Of a stretch of 14,038 nucleotides of DNA, positions 6,910 through 13,977 are shown piece after piece (positions within the stretch are counted from its first letter, which is position 1; every line of letters starts with the position of its first letter). The stretch is from assembly GCA_030018875.1 (NCBI GenBank), contig JASEHK010000018.1, positions 1 through 14,038 on the forward strand. The letters run 5' to 3'. The notes below the pieces were generated by a model. That model saw only the letters and a list, made by a program, of their open reading frames with translations, ran no database searches and was not told the DNA's origin. Both the position numbers and the translations under genes were made by a program. Origin of the DNA: Endomicrobiia bacterium (lineage in GTDB: Bacteria > Elusimicrobiota > Endomicrobiia > PHAN01).

Positions 6910-6916
6910 ATCTCTC

Positions 6917-8167
6917 TTATATAAGTTTCGCGAAGCCGACTGCACGGACCACGAGTTTGTAATCGTCCGCCGCTTTTTCAAGTGTCACCTGCCACTTTCT
7001 GCCGTCGACGAGATGACAAAGATTCAGTTCCTTGACGGCTTTTCCAAACTGCTGGTATCTCAGCGAAGCGTATTTATGCCACGACGCCAAGGGCAGCGCA
7101 AGTATTTGAATCAAATCTTTCAAGGGCTTTTCGTAGTGACCGCATCCCACAAGAGATCTTTCTAGTTCAAGACGCAGGAGAAACGCAAGTTCGCTGCGGT
7201 GCCTCATCATCTCTTTGGGCCGATAAACCGCGCGGCGATTTATCAGTTGCCGGCTTACAGGGTCTGAAAAACTTACTTGAAGAGTCACTCCGCCCTTAAC
7301 GTCTTCTTTCTTGTCGGTCATTACCACAACCTCGGCAAGCAGCGAGAAACCGTATCCCTTGAAATTGAGTCCTTCCACGTCGGCCAAGTCCAAGTAGTAA
7401 CCAAACACCGACAAGTCCATCACTTTACGTTTTAAGTTGGTCAGTTGCCAGCCGCCAAAACTTTTCCAGCCCAGGCGTCTGGCAAGATCCCTGATTGAGA
7501 CCACGCAGTAGCAATGACAGGCGCCGGTTTCATCGTATCTGACAAAATCATATCCGCGGGCCATGCTTTGCTCAAGCCACATATCTTCAAGAGCGACTAA
7601 AATTCTTGCATGCTCGGCGGTAAGTATTCCGCGTTCCGCGTCGCCCGGGAAAAACTTTCCGCGCAGGACCGGCACAAGTTTATCATCGCCGCCAAAGGTT
7701 GAAAATCTTGCGAGCACTTTGTCGCTTTTTGCCTTGTTGGTTGAAAGCGTAAAAAACTTCGGGCACAGAAACGACACCCATGGCACGTGCTTGAAAGAGT
7801 ACCCTGCCGTCATTTTTGAAGGCGCGCCGGTCTCGCCTTCTTTTTTTAGCCGGGGTTTAAGTTCGGCAAAAAGTTCCACCTGACTGGCGCATTTATGGGC
7901 AGTCATCTTCGCTTGGCCGGTTGCCGATTTCTGTAAAGGGGGATTTTGTTTGAGGATATCGCCTTGCTTAAGACGTTTTTTCAAAAGCCCAACCAGATAT
8001 CCGGCGGGGTTTTTTACGGCGCCTTTGCTGATTTGATATTTAAGTTCGCCGGTTTCTTCAAGAATCGCGTTTTCGGGCAAAAGCCGGATAAAATTCTTCC
8101 AGCATGCCGAGTTTTTGGCGTCTCCGGTAAGTTCGATGATCCGTTCCAGAAGGTAATCGTTTTTCAT
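6917..8167 (-). CDS. Iteron-binding plasmid replication initiator (tandem winged-helix Rep)
   Basis: A 416-residue protein with no close match recognised by eye, called Rep from architecture and position. The N-terminus has a segment ending AVKNPAGYLVGLLKKRLKQG (about 50-69), reminiscent of C-terminal parts of DnaD-like replication proteins. A polar linker follows (70-125). A first winged-helix-like region lies at about 183-262, with VSIRDLARRLGWKSFGGW and a basic recognition-type helix. A second helical DNA-binding region (about 300-416) contains RHRSELAFLLRLELERS and KPLKDLIQILALP. Tandem winged helices are the layout of iteron-binding initiators such as RepA, RepE and TrfA. The seven iterons upstream and ParA downstream make a replication role likely. 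There is no strong ribosome-binding site near the ATG at 8167. Confidence 0.7.
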   Translation of the reverse strand: MKNDYLLERIIELTGDAKNSACWKNFIRLLPENAILEETGELKYQISKGAVKNPAGYLVGLLKKRLKQGDILKQNPPLQKSATGQAKMTAHKCASQVELFAELKPRLKKEGETGAPSKMTAGYSFKHVPWVSFLCPKFFTLSTNKAKSDKVLARFSTFGGDDKLVPVLRGKFFPGDAERGILTAEHARILVALEDMWLEQSMARGYDFVRYDETGACHCYCVVSIRDLARRLGWKSFGGWQLTNLKRKVMDLSVFGYYLDLADVEGLNFKGYGFSLLAEVVVMTDKKEDVKGGVTLQVSFSDPVSRQLINRRAVYRPKEMMRHRSELAFLLRLELERSLVGCGHYEKPLKDLIQILALPLASWHKYASLRYQQFGKAVKELNLCHLVDGRKWQVTLEKAADDYKLVVRAVGFAKLI

Positions 8168-8188
8168 AGCCGTTTTTTGCCTTTTTAT

Positions 8189-8202
8189 ACCCCGATAGGG
8201 GT
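8189..8202. promoter_or_regulatory. Small hairpin in the rep leader
   Basis: ACCCCGATAGGGGT is a perfect 5-bp stem with a 4-nt loop, 22 nt before the rep start codon. On the rep transcript it would sit just upstream of the translation start and could limit ribosome access. It is short and may be incidental. Confidence 0.35.
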
Positions 8203-8207
8203 CGTTC

Positions 8208-8225
8208 GGGGCGCTTCAGCGCCCC
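8208..8225. promoter_or_regulatory. GC-rich hairpin in the rep leader
   Basis: GGGGCGCTTCAGCGCCCC is an 18-nt near-perfect hairpin (7-8 bp stem). On the + strand it is followed by TTCTT, so it could stop weak rightward transcription; on the rep mRNA it would be a stable 5' leader structure next to the smaller hairpin at 8189. Either could dampen rep expression and hence copy number. Confidence 0.45.
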
Positions 8226-8239
8226 TTCTTAACGATTCT

Positions 8240-8258
8240 ACCGTTATATTCTAACGGT
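8240..8258. promoter_or_regulatory. Inverted repeat in the rep promoter region
   Basis: ACCGTTATATTCTAACGGT has perfect 7-bp arms and a 5-nt AT-rich centre. On the minus strand the centre reads as TAGAATATAAC, resembling a -10 element for rep. A dimeric repressor, possibly Rep itself, could bind here. It is unlike the 21-bp iterons and only weakly like the octamer sites. Confidence 0.4.
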
Positions 8259-8261
8259 TCT

Positions 8262-8283
8262 TGCGCGCGCGCGCGCGCGCATG
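8262..8283. repeat. Alternating GC tract, (GC)9
   Basis: Nine GC dinucleotides (8263-8280), extended to 22 nt of strict purine-pyrimidine alternation by the flanking T and ATG. Such tracts favour left-handed Z-DNA under negative supercoiling. It lies between the iterons and rep, where it could absorb torsional stress or simply be a slippage-prone repeat. Confidence 0.6.
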
Positions 8284-8305
8284 ATTCGCGCGTAGGGAAA
8301 ACGGG

Positions 8306-8314
8306 TGTTGATAA
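8306..8314 (-). promoter_or_regulatory. DnaA-box-like site
   Basis: On the minus strand this reads TTATCAACA, one mismatch from the consensus TTATCCACA. It lies 10 bp from the first iteron, a common position for a DnaA box in iteron plasmid origins. A single box with a mismatch is suggestive only. Confidence 0.45.
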
Positions 8315-8323
8315 CTTTTGGCG

Positions 8324-8503
8324 ATTTAACCCGAACACCATAGTATTTAACCCGAAACACATAGCAAATGCCCATAATTTAACCCGAAACACATAGTATT
8401 TAACCCGAAACACATAGCAAATGCCCATAATTTCACCCGCATGCCATAGTATTTAACCCGCATGCCATAGCAAATGCCCATAATTTAACCCGAACACCAT
8501 AGC
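8324..8503 (+). repeat. Iteron array of a plasmid-type replication origin (seven 21-bp iterons)
   Basis: Seven direct 21-bp repeats start at 8324, 8345, 8377, 8398, 8430, 8451 and 8483, with consensus ATTTAACCCGaaacaCATAGt/c. They come in adjacent pairs followed by an identical 11-bp spacer AAATGCCCATA (8366, 8419, 8472), making a 53-bp unit present three times plus one final iteron. The first member of a pair ends in T and the second in C. Three core variants exist (AACACC, AAACAC, CATGCC after CCCG). Spacings of 21 and 32 bp put all copies on about the same face of the helix. This is the layout of Rep-binding iterons; rep starts 157 bp away and an AT-rich stretch lies on the other side. Spacers are identical, so it is not a CRISPR. 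Confidence 0.85.
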
Positions 8504-8740
8504 AGGAAGGTCTCGTCTCACCCACCCCGCAGGTTCCCATAAGAGATATTATGTTAACTTATAGCCTCACGCAGCCAAGGGCGCGGGTTATTATAAACTA
8601 CTTTATATTTGATAAAAAAATCGAGCGTGGCTCTAATGTTTTTGTCATAATATAAGATGTTACTTTAAGTATTTATTGTTAGCGGGCTAAAAAACTGTGC
8701 TTTTGACCCAAACATCAAGTTTTACTTTAAGATGAGTCCT
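8504..8740. other. AT-rich non-coding segment beside the iterons (candidate DNA-unwinding element)
   Basis: No credible gene is seen here. Sequence 8581-8700 is only about 30% G+C, much lower than its surroundings, and directly flanks the iteron array, as an origin unwinding region would. It contains two direct copies of TTACTTTAAG (8660-8669 and 8722-8731) and a promoter-like sequence. Composition changes sharply near 8740 to a GC-richer stretch. Confidence 0.5.
8609..8637 (+). promoter_or_regulatory. Sigma-70-like promoter in the origin region
   Basis: TTGATA (8609-8614) and TCTAAT (8632-8637) are separated by exactly 17 bp, each one mismatch from the consensus hexamers. It would drive rightward transcription from about 8644, away from rep and against the GH57 gene. 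No coding sequence follows, so it could make an origin-linked non-coding RNA or activate the origin. The region is AT-rich, where chance matches are commoner. Confidence 0.4.
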
Positions 8741-9009
8741 TTCGGCGGGTTTTGGGGTACAAAAGGGAGAGGCGCGAGTAGCGACGAGTGTCCGGAGATG
8801 AAAAATTGGCAGGGATAGTTTATGGCGGGGTCAGGTCACGGCAACCGACGGGTAGGCAGCGGCCAATGACCTTGGTAAGGCCAGTTTAGTCCGGCAGTGG
8901 TCTATAAAAAATGACGGCTATCAGGGAGAGGATAAAGATGGTTGAATATCGCCGGCAACGCTTTTTTCGTTGTTATCAGGGGGAGGGACAATGGAGGATA
9001 AAGGGGGTG
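8741..9009. other. Non-coding junction between element and cellular operon
   Basis: No credible gene on either strand. An open frame on the + strand from 8911 mostly overlaps the GH57 gene antisense and looks like a shadow. The stretch holds an imperfect direct repeat, TATCAGGGAGAGGATAAAG at 8919-8937 and a version with an 11-bp insertion at 8974-9003, and GGGGTCAGGTC at 8826-8836. No good terminator for the GH57 operon is visible. This is the likeliest place for the border between the plasmid-like module and the cellular DNA. Confidence 0.45.
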
Positions 9010-11214
9010 TCAGACCGACCAATTATTACTGAACTCGTCTTTCGAAGGGTGTCTAATGCTGAATACACGCTGGTATGGCCATCTCTCTATTTCATTGCCG
9101 TTTTCAAGCAATATCACGGCGAAGTCGAGTTTTTCCCCCTCGGACGTGCCCAAAAACTCGAAAGGCAGGGAGAGTTCGACCACTTTTGAAGCGGCCGCAA
9201 ACGTCCCGGGGGCGTTATGGAGTGTCAAAATATCTTTGCCCGCCCTCTCCATTGCATAGTTATGAAGTGTCTTGTCAGTAGCAAATGAAACGCGCGCGAC
9301 AACGCCATCAGGATTCATAAATTTGACGCGAAACTCGTATTGTGAGAGTTTATCGGGGTCTTTCAGCAAATTGGAGTCTATTCTTATGTAAAGATTGCTT
9401 AAATCGAACCCGTAATAAACGGCCTTTATCGAGCTTTCCACCTGATGCATCGAGCCGCCGGCAAGTCCCGTCTGATAAAAACCGGCGGCCAGCCACTCAT
9501 AATAATTCGTGGCGACGCCGTCTATTTTGACGCTTAAAAAATCCGCCGGCTCGAGTATGGGCGGACCGGCGCGATGCCCGGTCTTTATCGCTATATTAAG
9601 ATTTTCGGGAGGCTTGGCGCCAAGCGTCTCATAGATTTTTTTAAGATGCGCCCGATAAAGCGAATCGAACATAGAATCCTGCGCCGAGCCGTGGTCGTCT
9701 CCGTACCACCAGTTCCAATCGGAGCCCTCGGCGGCATACAAATGCTCCATGGCGCGCGAGACCTCGGGCGCGGCGGCATGGGCGGGATTGTCGCGGACGT
9801 GGCCGGCGATAAACTCTCTGGCCTCATAAAGACGGTCCCAAGAGGCGTTGTCTTCGTCGTGGCCTATCCATATCGCGAAGTTGGCGTTTATCCAGGATCC
9901 TGCGTGAAGCCGCGAGAGCTTCCTTGTGGGCGGGTGTTTGTCGAGATAATCGGAATATGTAACGGTCTCTATGTCAGGATCCGCGGATATGCGGCCCAAA
10001 AGCTCCCTTAAAAAATCCTCGCCGTCATTGCGATAATATTCCCAGCAGTTTTCACCATCGAGAATTACGTTTACAAGCGGCAGGGAGCCGGCGCGGGCGT
10101 TTTTTTTGATGCCGTCGAGACGCTTCATAAAATCCGCGGCGGCCGTCGCGGGATCCCATCCGGCGTAGACGAATCCTATGGCGTCGGAAAGCGCGTGGTC
10201 GCGGAAGAATATGTCAACGGGTTTGGACCGGCCTGACAACTCCGCGCGCCAAGGCTCGTATATATCGGCCCGCGATGGCGAAGACGCGCGCAATGTCGAG
10301 AGCGACCTGAATAGCACTTCCTCGTCGGTGGCTATCCAGCGGGCTCCACAATCCGCAAACAATCCCGCGACTTCTTCGCTGACGCTTCCCTCTGAAGGCC
10401 AGAATCCGCGGGGTCGGCGGGCGAATTTTTTTTCGTAGAAATCCGCAGCCTTCTCTATTTGGGCGCGGGCGTCTTCGGGGCGGCGAAACCGGTTGGATGG
10501 AAGGCGCGCTCCGTGTATCGAAACCCGCGCTGCGTCCGTGTCGCAAAGGAGTGGAAGTATCGGGTGATAAAACGGCGTCGTCGAAATTTCGGCGCGGCCC
10601 GAGTCCTGCAACTCCTTGTGTTTAGGAACCACCAAACTGCATATTTCAAGATGTTTTTTTATGAGCCCGGACTTTTCTTCCTCGGTAAAGTTCTTCCCCT
10701 TTTTAAAAAGCGAGGCGATGAAAGGGTCTTTTCGCCGCCAATACGGGTCGGTCCACGCAAGATTAAACCATACCTGAAGATCAAGGAAGTCCTGTTTTTT
10801 GAAGTTGGCTGCCGCTCTTTTTATTTCGTCCCCGGCCGCCTCGCGCCCGCGATGCGCCAGAAGCTCGGCGTAACGCGGATACGGCGCTATCATGGTCGCG
10901 TAGTTGGCCATAAAAAAGTTTTCGAGTATCCATGCGGCGTCGGCGGCGGCAAGAGAAGACGATGGGGCGAGCGTAAGGTCAATGATTTTATCGCGGGCGT
11001 TCCCGCTCGCGTAATCGTCGAGTTGCGCGATGAGGGAAGGAACGAGATTTATATTGAACTTTATCTTCGGAAAATCGTCGAGAATGGCGGCGAGGTCGTA
11101 GTAGTCCTTGACGGCGTGGAGGCGCGCCCATGGCATTTCATAAAATCCGCTCAGGGGATTTTTGTAGTAAGGTTGATGTTGATGCCAAAGGAAGGCTAAT
11201 CGCAAAGCGGGCAT
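9010..11214 (-). CDS. Glycoside hydrolase family 57 (alpha-amylase/glucanotransferase type)
   Basis: A 734-residue protein without a signal peptide, so probably cytoplasmic. GH57 motifs are present in order: HQHQPYY (11-17), STTPFYHPILPLL (211-223), FWPSEGSVSEE (271-281) with E275 as the expected nucleophile, and NVILDGENCWEYY (382-394) with D386 as the expected acid/base; a fifth region includes NFAIWIGHDEDN. After about residue 560 a beta-rich C-terminal domain follows. The family cleaves or transfers alpha-glucan chains (alpha-amylase, 4-alpha-glucanotransferase, branching or amylopullulanase activities); which one cannot be read from the motifs. All key residues appear intact. The start lies 3 nt after the barrel gene's stop without a clear ribosome-binding site, suggesting reinitiation. 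It is the last gene of the operon. Confidence 0.9.
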   Translation of the reverse strand: MPALRLAFLWHQHQPYYKNPLSGFYEMPWARLHAVKDYYDLAAILDDFPKIKFNINLVPSLIAQLDDYASGNARDKIIDLTLAPSSSLAAADAAWILENFFMANYATMIAPYPRYAELLAHRGREAAGDEIKRAAANFKKQDFLDLQVWFNLAWTDPYWRRKDPFIASLFKKGKNFTEEEKSGLIKKHLEICSLVVPKHKELQDSGRAEISTTPFYHPILPLLCDTDAARVSIHGARLPSNRFRRPEDARAQIEKAADFYEKKFARRPRGFWPSEGSVSEEVAGLFADCGARWIATDEEVLFRSLSTLRASSPSRADIYEPWRAELSGRSKPVDIFFRDHALSDAIGFVYAGWDPATAAADFMKRLDGIKKNARAGSLPLVNVILDGENCWEYYRNDGEDFLRELLGRISADPDIETVTYSDYLDKHPPTRKLSRLHAGSWINANFAIWIGHDEDNASWDRLYEAREFIAGHVRDNPAHAAAPEVSRAMEHLYAAEGSDWNWWYGDDHGSAQDSMFDSLYRAHLKKIYETLGAKPPENLNIAIKTGHRAGPPILEPADFLSVKIDGVATNYYEWLAAGFYQTGLAGGSMHQVESSIKAVYYGFDLSNLYIRIDSNLLKDPDKLSQYEFRVKFMNPDGVVARVSFATDKTLHNYAMERAGKDILTLHNAPGTFAAASKVVELSLPFEFLGTSEGEKLDFAVILLENGNEIERWPYQRVFSIRHPSKDEFSNNWSV

Positions 11215-11217
11215 TTT

Positions 11218-12576
11218 TTAGAATCTGGCGCGGAAGTCCAGCGCGTATTTTGAAAGGGGATCCTTCTTTTCCCAGAATATTTCCTGCGGCGGAGTGTAAC
11301 GGTAATATCCGAAGCCGGCCGAAACGTTTTTGGAGAGTTCGTATTTCATAAAGATGTCCATCTCGGCGCCGAGCGAGTATTTCGCCCCGAGCAGCCTTTC
11401 GAAACCCGATGCTTCTTTCTGGGGTTTAAGAGGATGCTCCGACGAGGAAAACAGAAAATAGTTGACTCCGAAATTCCATCGAAAAAAAGGCGAGAAATCG
11501 AAAAGTATGCCTATCGTATTGATGCCGGAATATCCGGCTGGCAATTCAATCGCGGTTTCGTTGTAGGATGCTCCGAAAAGCTTCCCATGGCCGGTCGGCT
11601 CAAGTCCGTCGTAGCGGCGCGCCAATGACGCTCTGAACTCCGAATCCGAGGATCCTATCGAAAGCGTATCGTCGTCGCCGGAAAACATCGTCATGAAAAG
11701 TCCGGCCGAGACCGCGCCGACCTTTGTGTCCTTGGCGCGCAGAGTGCCGGAAAGCTCCCACGCATAGCCGTCGAGCCCGACGGATCTGCCGTCGAGCAGA
11801 GCAACCTCTCCGGATTCTCGGGCATACGTCGCCCGATACTCGCCGTACTCGTCCTCGCGACGGATACCGCCCTTTATGAAATTCTTTATTATCCTCGACG
11901 TGCCGGCGGAATATCCGCGCTCATAGAGCGTTCCGGACGAATCCTGCTCGGAAACATAAAGAATGTTTATCTTGTCTTTTTCCAGACGGTAACTCAAGTC
12001 GAGGCCGTAAACGTCGAAATCGGTGTCGGCGTAAAATCCCTCCGAAACCTTGGCGGTAAATATGTCGCCGGTGAGTCTCTCGGGATAATTCACCCTAAGG
12101 CGCAAGGCGTTAAGCCCCGCCGAGTTATCGCTCAAAAGTCCGTCGCCGATGTCGAATGGCTGCCTGCCGACGGTGATTGAGGCGGGATATTCGCTGAAAT
12201 CCTTCACTGTGAAGTATAAATGCTCGACGAACGGCCGACCCGATATGTCAGGATAAGGATGCCTGCGGAACCGCGCAATCTCGGACGGCAGGGCGTTTAC
12301 CGTCGAGCCAACGACATCCAGAGATTGAATCCTCGCCATTATCTCCACGCCGCCGGCGAACTTTCCGCCCACTCCGAGACGCAGGCGTTGCGCGTAAAAA
12401 GATACGGCGTCCGTCGAAGTCTTGGAGTCGTAATCGAGGTTGGAATAGGATATTCCGCTCAGGCCCATATCGGTCTCGACTATCAGGGTGGATGCTTTTA
12501 ATGACGGAGCCGAGACGGCAAAAGCCAAAAACATCGTGACGAAAAATGTCAGTAAGCGCGGAGCCGACGGTTTCAT
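11218..12576 (-). CDS. Outer-membrane beta-barrel protein, alginate-export/porin-like
   Basis: A 452-residue exported barrel protein. Start chosen at 12576 because it begins the signal peptide (MKPSAPRLLTFFVTMFLAFA...SLKA), is preceded by GTGGAGAAA and overlaps the TPR gene stop (ATGA, 12573-12576); a frame extending to 12633 is less likely. The mature part is alternating beta-strands and ends in YALDFRARF with a terminal phenylalanine, the usual barrel-insertion signal. The segment SITVGRQPFDIGDGLLSDN resembles alginate-export-type porins (VGRQ...GDG). It may let oligosaccharides or other solutes pass the outer membrane. GH57 follows directly, consistent with, but not proof of, carbohydrate handling. 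Confidence 0.65.
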   Translation of the reverse strand: MKPSAPRLLTFFVTMFLAFAVSAPSLKASTLIVETDMGLSGISYSNLDYDSKTSTDAVSFYAQRLRLGVGGKFAGGVEIMARIQSLDVVGSTVNALPSEIARFRRHPYPDISGRPFVEHLYFTVKDFSEYPASITVGRQPFDIGDGLLSDNSAGLNALRLRVNYPERLTGDIFTAKVSEGFYADTDFDVYGLDLSYRLEKDKINILYVSEQDSSGTLYERGYSAGTSRIIKNFIKGGIRREDEYGEYRATYARESGEVALLDGRSVGLDGYAWELSGTLRAKDTKVGAVSAGLFMTMFSGDDDTLSIGSSDSEFRASLARRYDGLEPTGHGKLFGASYNETAIELPAGYSGINTIGILFDFSPFFRWNFGVNYFLFSSSEHPLKPQKEASGFERLLGAKYSLGAEMDIFMKYELSKNVSAGFGYYRYTPPQEIFWEKKDPLSKYALDFRARF

Positions 12577-13232
12577 TTTTTCTCCACGGCGGAGCCCAAG
12601 GCCGATATCCTGGCCGCCGCTCGCGCGGACCATGAAGAACCCGGATAAAGAACCGCCATCCTCTCATAAATCCGTCGGGCGTCGTCCTTCATCGCGGACT
12701 TTTCGTAAATCATGCCGAGCTTTTCATATACTCTGGGCGTTAGAAAATGGTCCGGATATTTTCCGGCGAAAAAGTCCGCCTCCGCGATGGCGGCGGCGGA
12801 ATCGCCTTTTAGGTCGAGCGCCAACACGGACAAATAAAGTCCGAAGGGCCTCAGCGTCCGGGGCTTGCCGCGCTCATATACGGCGCGCGCGAGCAAGTGC
12901 GCGCCGGCCGAGTCGCCTTCGGCAAGTTTGATCTCGGCCAGAAGCATTCTTGCGTGTGTGGCCGGCGCCGACGAAGGATACTGCGCGATGACTTCGCCGA
13001 ATAAATCTTTTGCGCGATCGGTCATCCCCTGCGAATACATCCCCTGCGCCGACGAGAACTTTTCAGAGGCGCGTATCACTCCCATGCTGTGGCGGGAAAC
13101 GGAAAAATAAACTATGAACGATACGGCGACGAAGACACCCGCCGCGGTGGCGGCAAGTTGGCGGTTTTTTTGCACCCAATTGTGTGCCGATAAAACAACG
13201 GCTTCAAAACGTTTTTCAAGCGGTGTGTTCAT
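12573..13232 (-). CDS. Inner-membrane-anchored TPR protein (YfgM-like)
   Basis: A 219-residue protein with a short cytoplasmic N-terminus, one membrane helix (about 27-46) and a periplasmic helical part. TPR-like units are visible in AKDLFGEVIAQYPSSAPATHARMLLAEIKLAEGD and, near the end, PRVYEKLGMIYEKSAMKDDARRIYERM. This topology matches YfgM/TPR_21 proteins, which assist folding or assembly of exported proteins with the Sec machinery. It lies between the PHP and barrel genes and overlaps both by 4 nt (ATGA), so a role in making the barrel is an attractive inference. The ribosome-binding site is a weak AGGA 10 nt upstream. Confidence 0.65.
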   Translation of the reverse strand: MNTPLEKRFEAVVLSAHNWVQKNRQLAATAAGVFVAVSFIVYFSVSRHSMGVIRASEKFSSAQGMYSQGMTDRAKDLFGEVIAQYPSSAPATHARMLLAEIKLAEGDSAGAHLLARAVYERGKPRTLRPFGLYLSVLALDLKGDSAAAIAEADFFAGKYPDHFLTPRVYEKLGMIYEKSAMKDDARRIYERMAVLYPGSSWSARAAARISALGSAVEKK

Positions 13233-13894
13233 TTGCGGATATTCCTGAGCGCGCGCGCCACTAAGTCGGCGGAGTTTTGTGTCATTACTTTATAATAAGA
13301 CGATTTCAAACCCGCCGCCGCGAGCGTCCGACGGATTTTCAAATCATCGAGAAGATTTTCGGGGTCGTGAGTGTCCGTATTGAGCACGATTTTCGCGCCG
13401 AGGGACATTGAGAGTTCGGCTACGCGGCCGTTGCCTCGGTCGTGGCCCGGCCGAGTGGTTATTTCAAGAGATACGCCCTTCGATGCGGCGAGTTTTACAT
13501 CCTCGGGACTAATGAATCCCGGATGCGCCAGAATGTCGGCTCGAGCCAATATGGCGGCATGGTTGGTGCCGGCCGGGACTGGCTCCACGGGGGTCTCGCC
13601 GTGCACGACGACGAGACGCGCGCCCAGTCGCCTTGCGCGCGAAACGGCGCGCGCTATAAGAGGCGGGGGCACATAAGTAATCTCGCAGGCGGTTATCACT
13701 TTTATGTCGTAATACTTACCGAGGTCGCCCGCGGCTTTCAAGATTCCGGGTATTACGAAATCTATGTTGGTAAAATCCACGTGGTCGCTAATGGCTACGG
13801 CGCCATAGCCGGCGACGCGGGCTCGCGCCACAAGCTCCGAAGGCAGGAGCGCTCCGTCGGAAAACAATGTGTGCGTGTGCAAATCAATGTACAT
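13229..13894 (-). CDS. PHP-domain metal-dependent phosphoesterase
   Basis: A 221-residue PHP-family protein. Metal ligands are in the family order: HTH at residues 6-8, D37-H38 (SDH), E71 (CEITY), H98 (VVVHGE), H124 (AHPGF) and D174/H176 (NTDTHD). PHP proteins are trinuclear metal phosphoesterases; relatives include histidinol phosphatase and YcdX-type enzymes, and substrate cannot be assigned here. The start at 13894 (MYIDLHTHT) is chosen because the longer frame to 13930 would run into the tRNA gene. Only 9 nt separate it from the tRNA 3' end, and no Shine-Dalgarno sequence is visible. Its stop overlaps the TPR gene start (ATGA). Confidence 0.85.
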   Translation of the reverse strand: MYIDLHTHTLFSDGALLPSELVARARVAGYGAVAISDHVDFTNIDFVIPGILKAAGDLGKYYDIKVITACEITYVPPPLIARAVSRARRLGARLVVVHGETPVEPVPAGTNHAAILARADILAHPGFISPEDVKLAASKGVSLEITTRPGHDRGNGRVAELSMSLGAKIVLNTDTHDPENLLDDLKIRRTLAAAGLKSSYYKVMTQNSADLVARALRNIRK

Positions 13895-13903
13895 ACTTAA
13901 GTT

Positions 13904-13977
13904 CGCCCCCGGACGGACTTGAACCGCCAACCTTCTCCTTAGGACGGAGCAGCTCTATCCAGTTGAGCTACGGGGAC
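13904..13977 (-). tRNA. tRNA-Arg (anticodon CCU)
   Basis: A full 74-nt cloverleaf reads on the minus strand. The acceptor arm GTCCCCG pairs with CGGGGGC, with one wobble; the D-arm GCTC/GAGC is intact; the anticodon loop GTCCTAA gives CCU (CCT at 13941-13943); the T-arm GGCGG/CCGTC has loop TTCAAGT. The anticodon stem has four good pairs and one mismatch at its end. CCA is not encoded. It is read in the same direction as the PHP operon that begins 9 nt later. Confidence 0.93.

Noticed and set aside
8216..8428. 70-residue open frame on the minus strand with repeated FRVK segments
   Set aside because: It is the iteron array and GC tract read as protein; repeats follow the 21-bp iterons and there is no ribosome-binding site.
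8324..8503. CRISPR array
   Set aside because: The spacers are identical 11-mers and the repeats are adjacent in pairs; there are no variable 30-bp spacers and no cas genes.
8911..9189. 92-residue + strand open frame
   Set aside because: More than half lies antisense to the well-supported GH57 gene, with no recognisable domain.
13904..13977. tRNA-Arg as the integration site of the element
   Set aside because: I found no second copy of the tRNA 3' end near the element border, and a full operon lies between the tRNA and the element.
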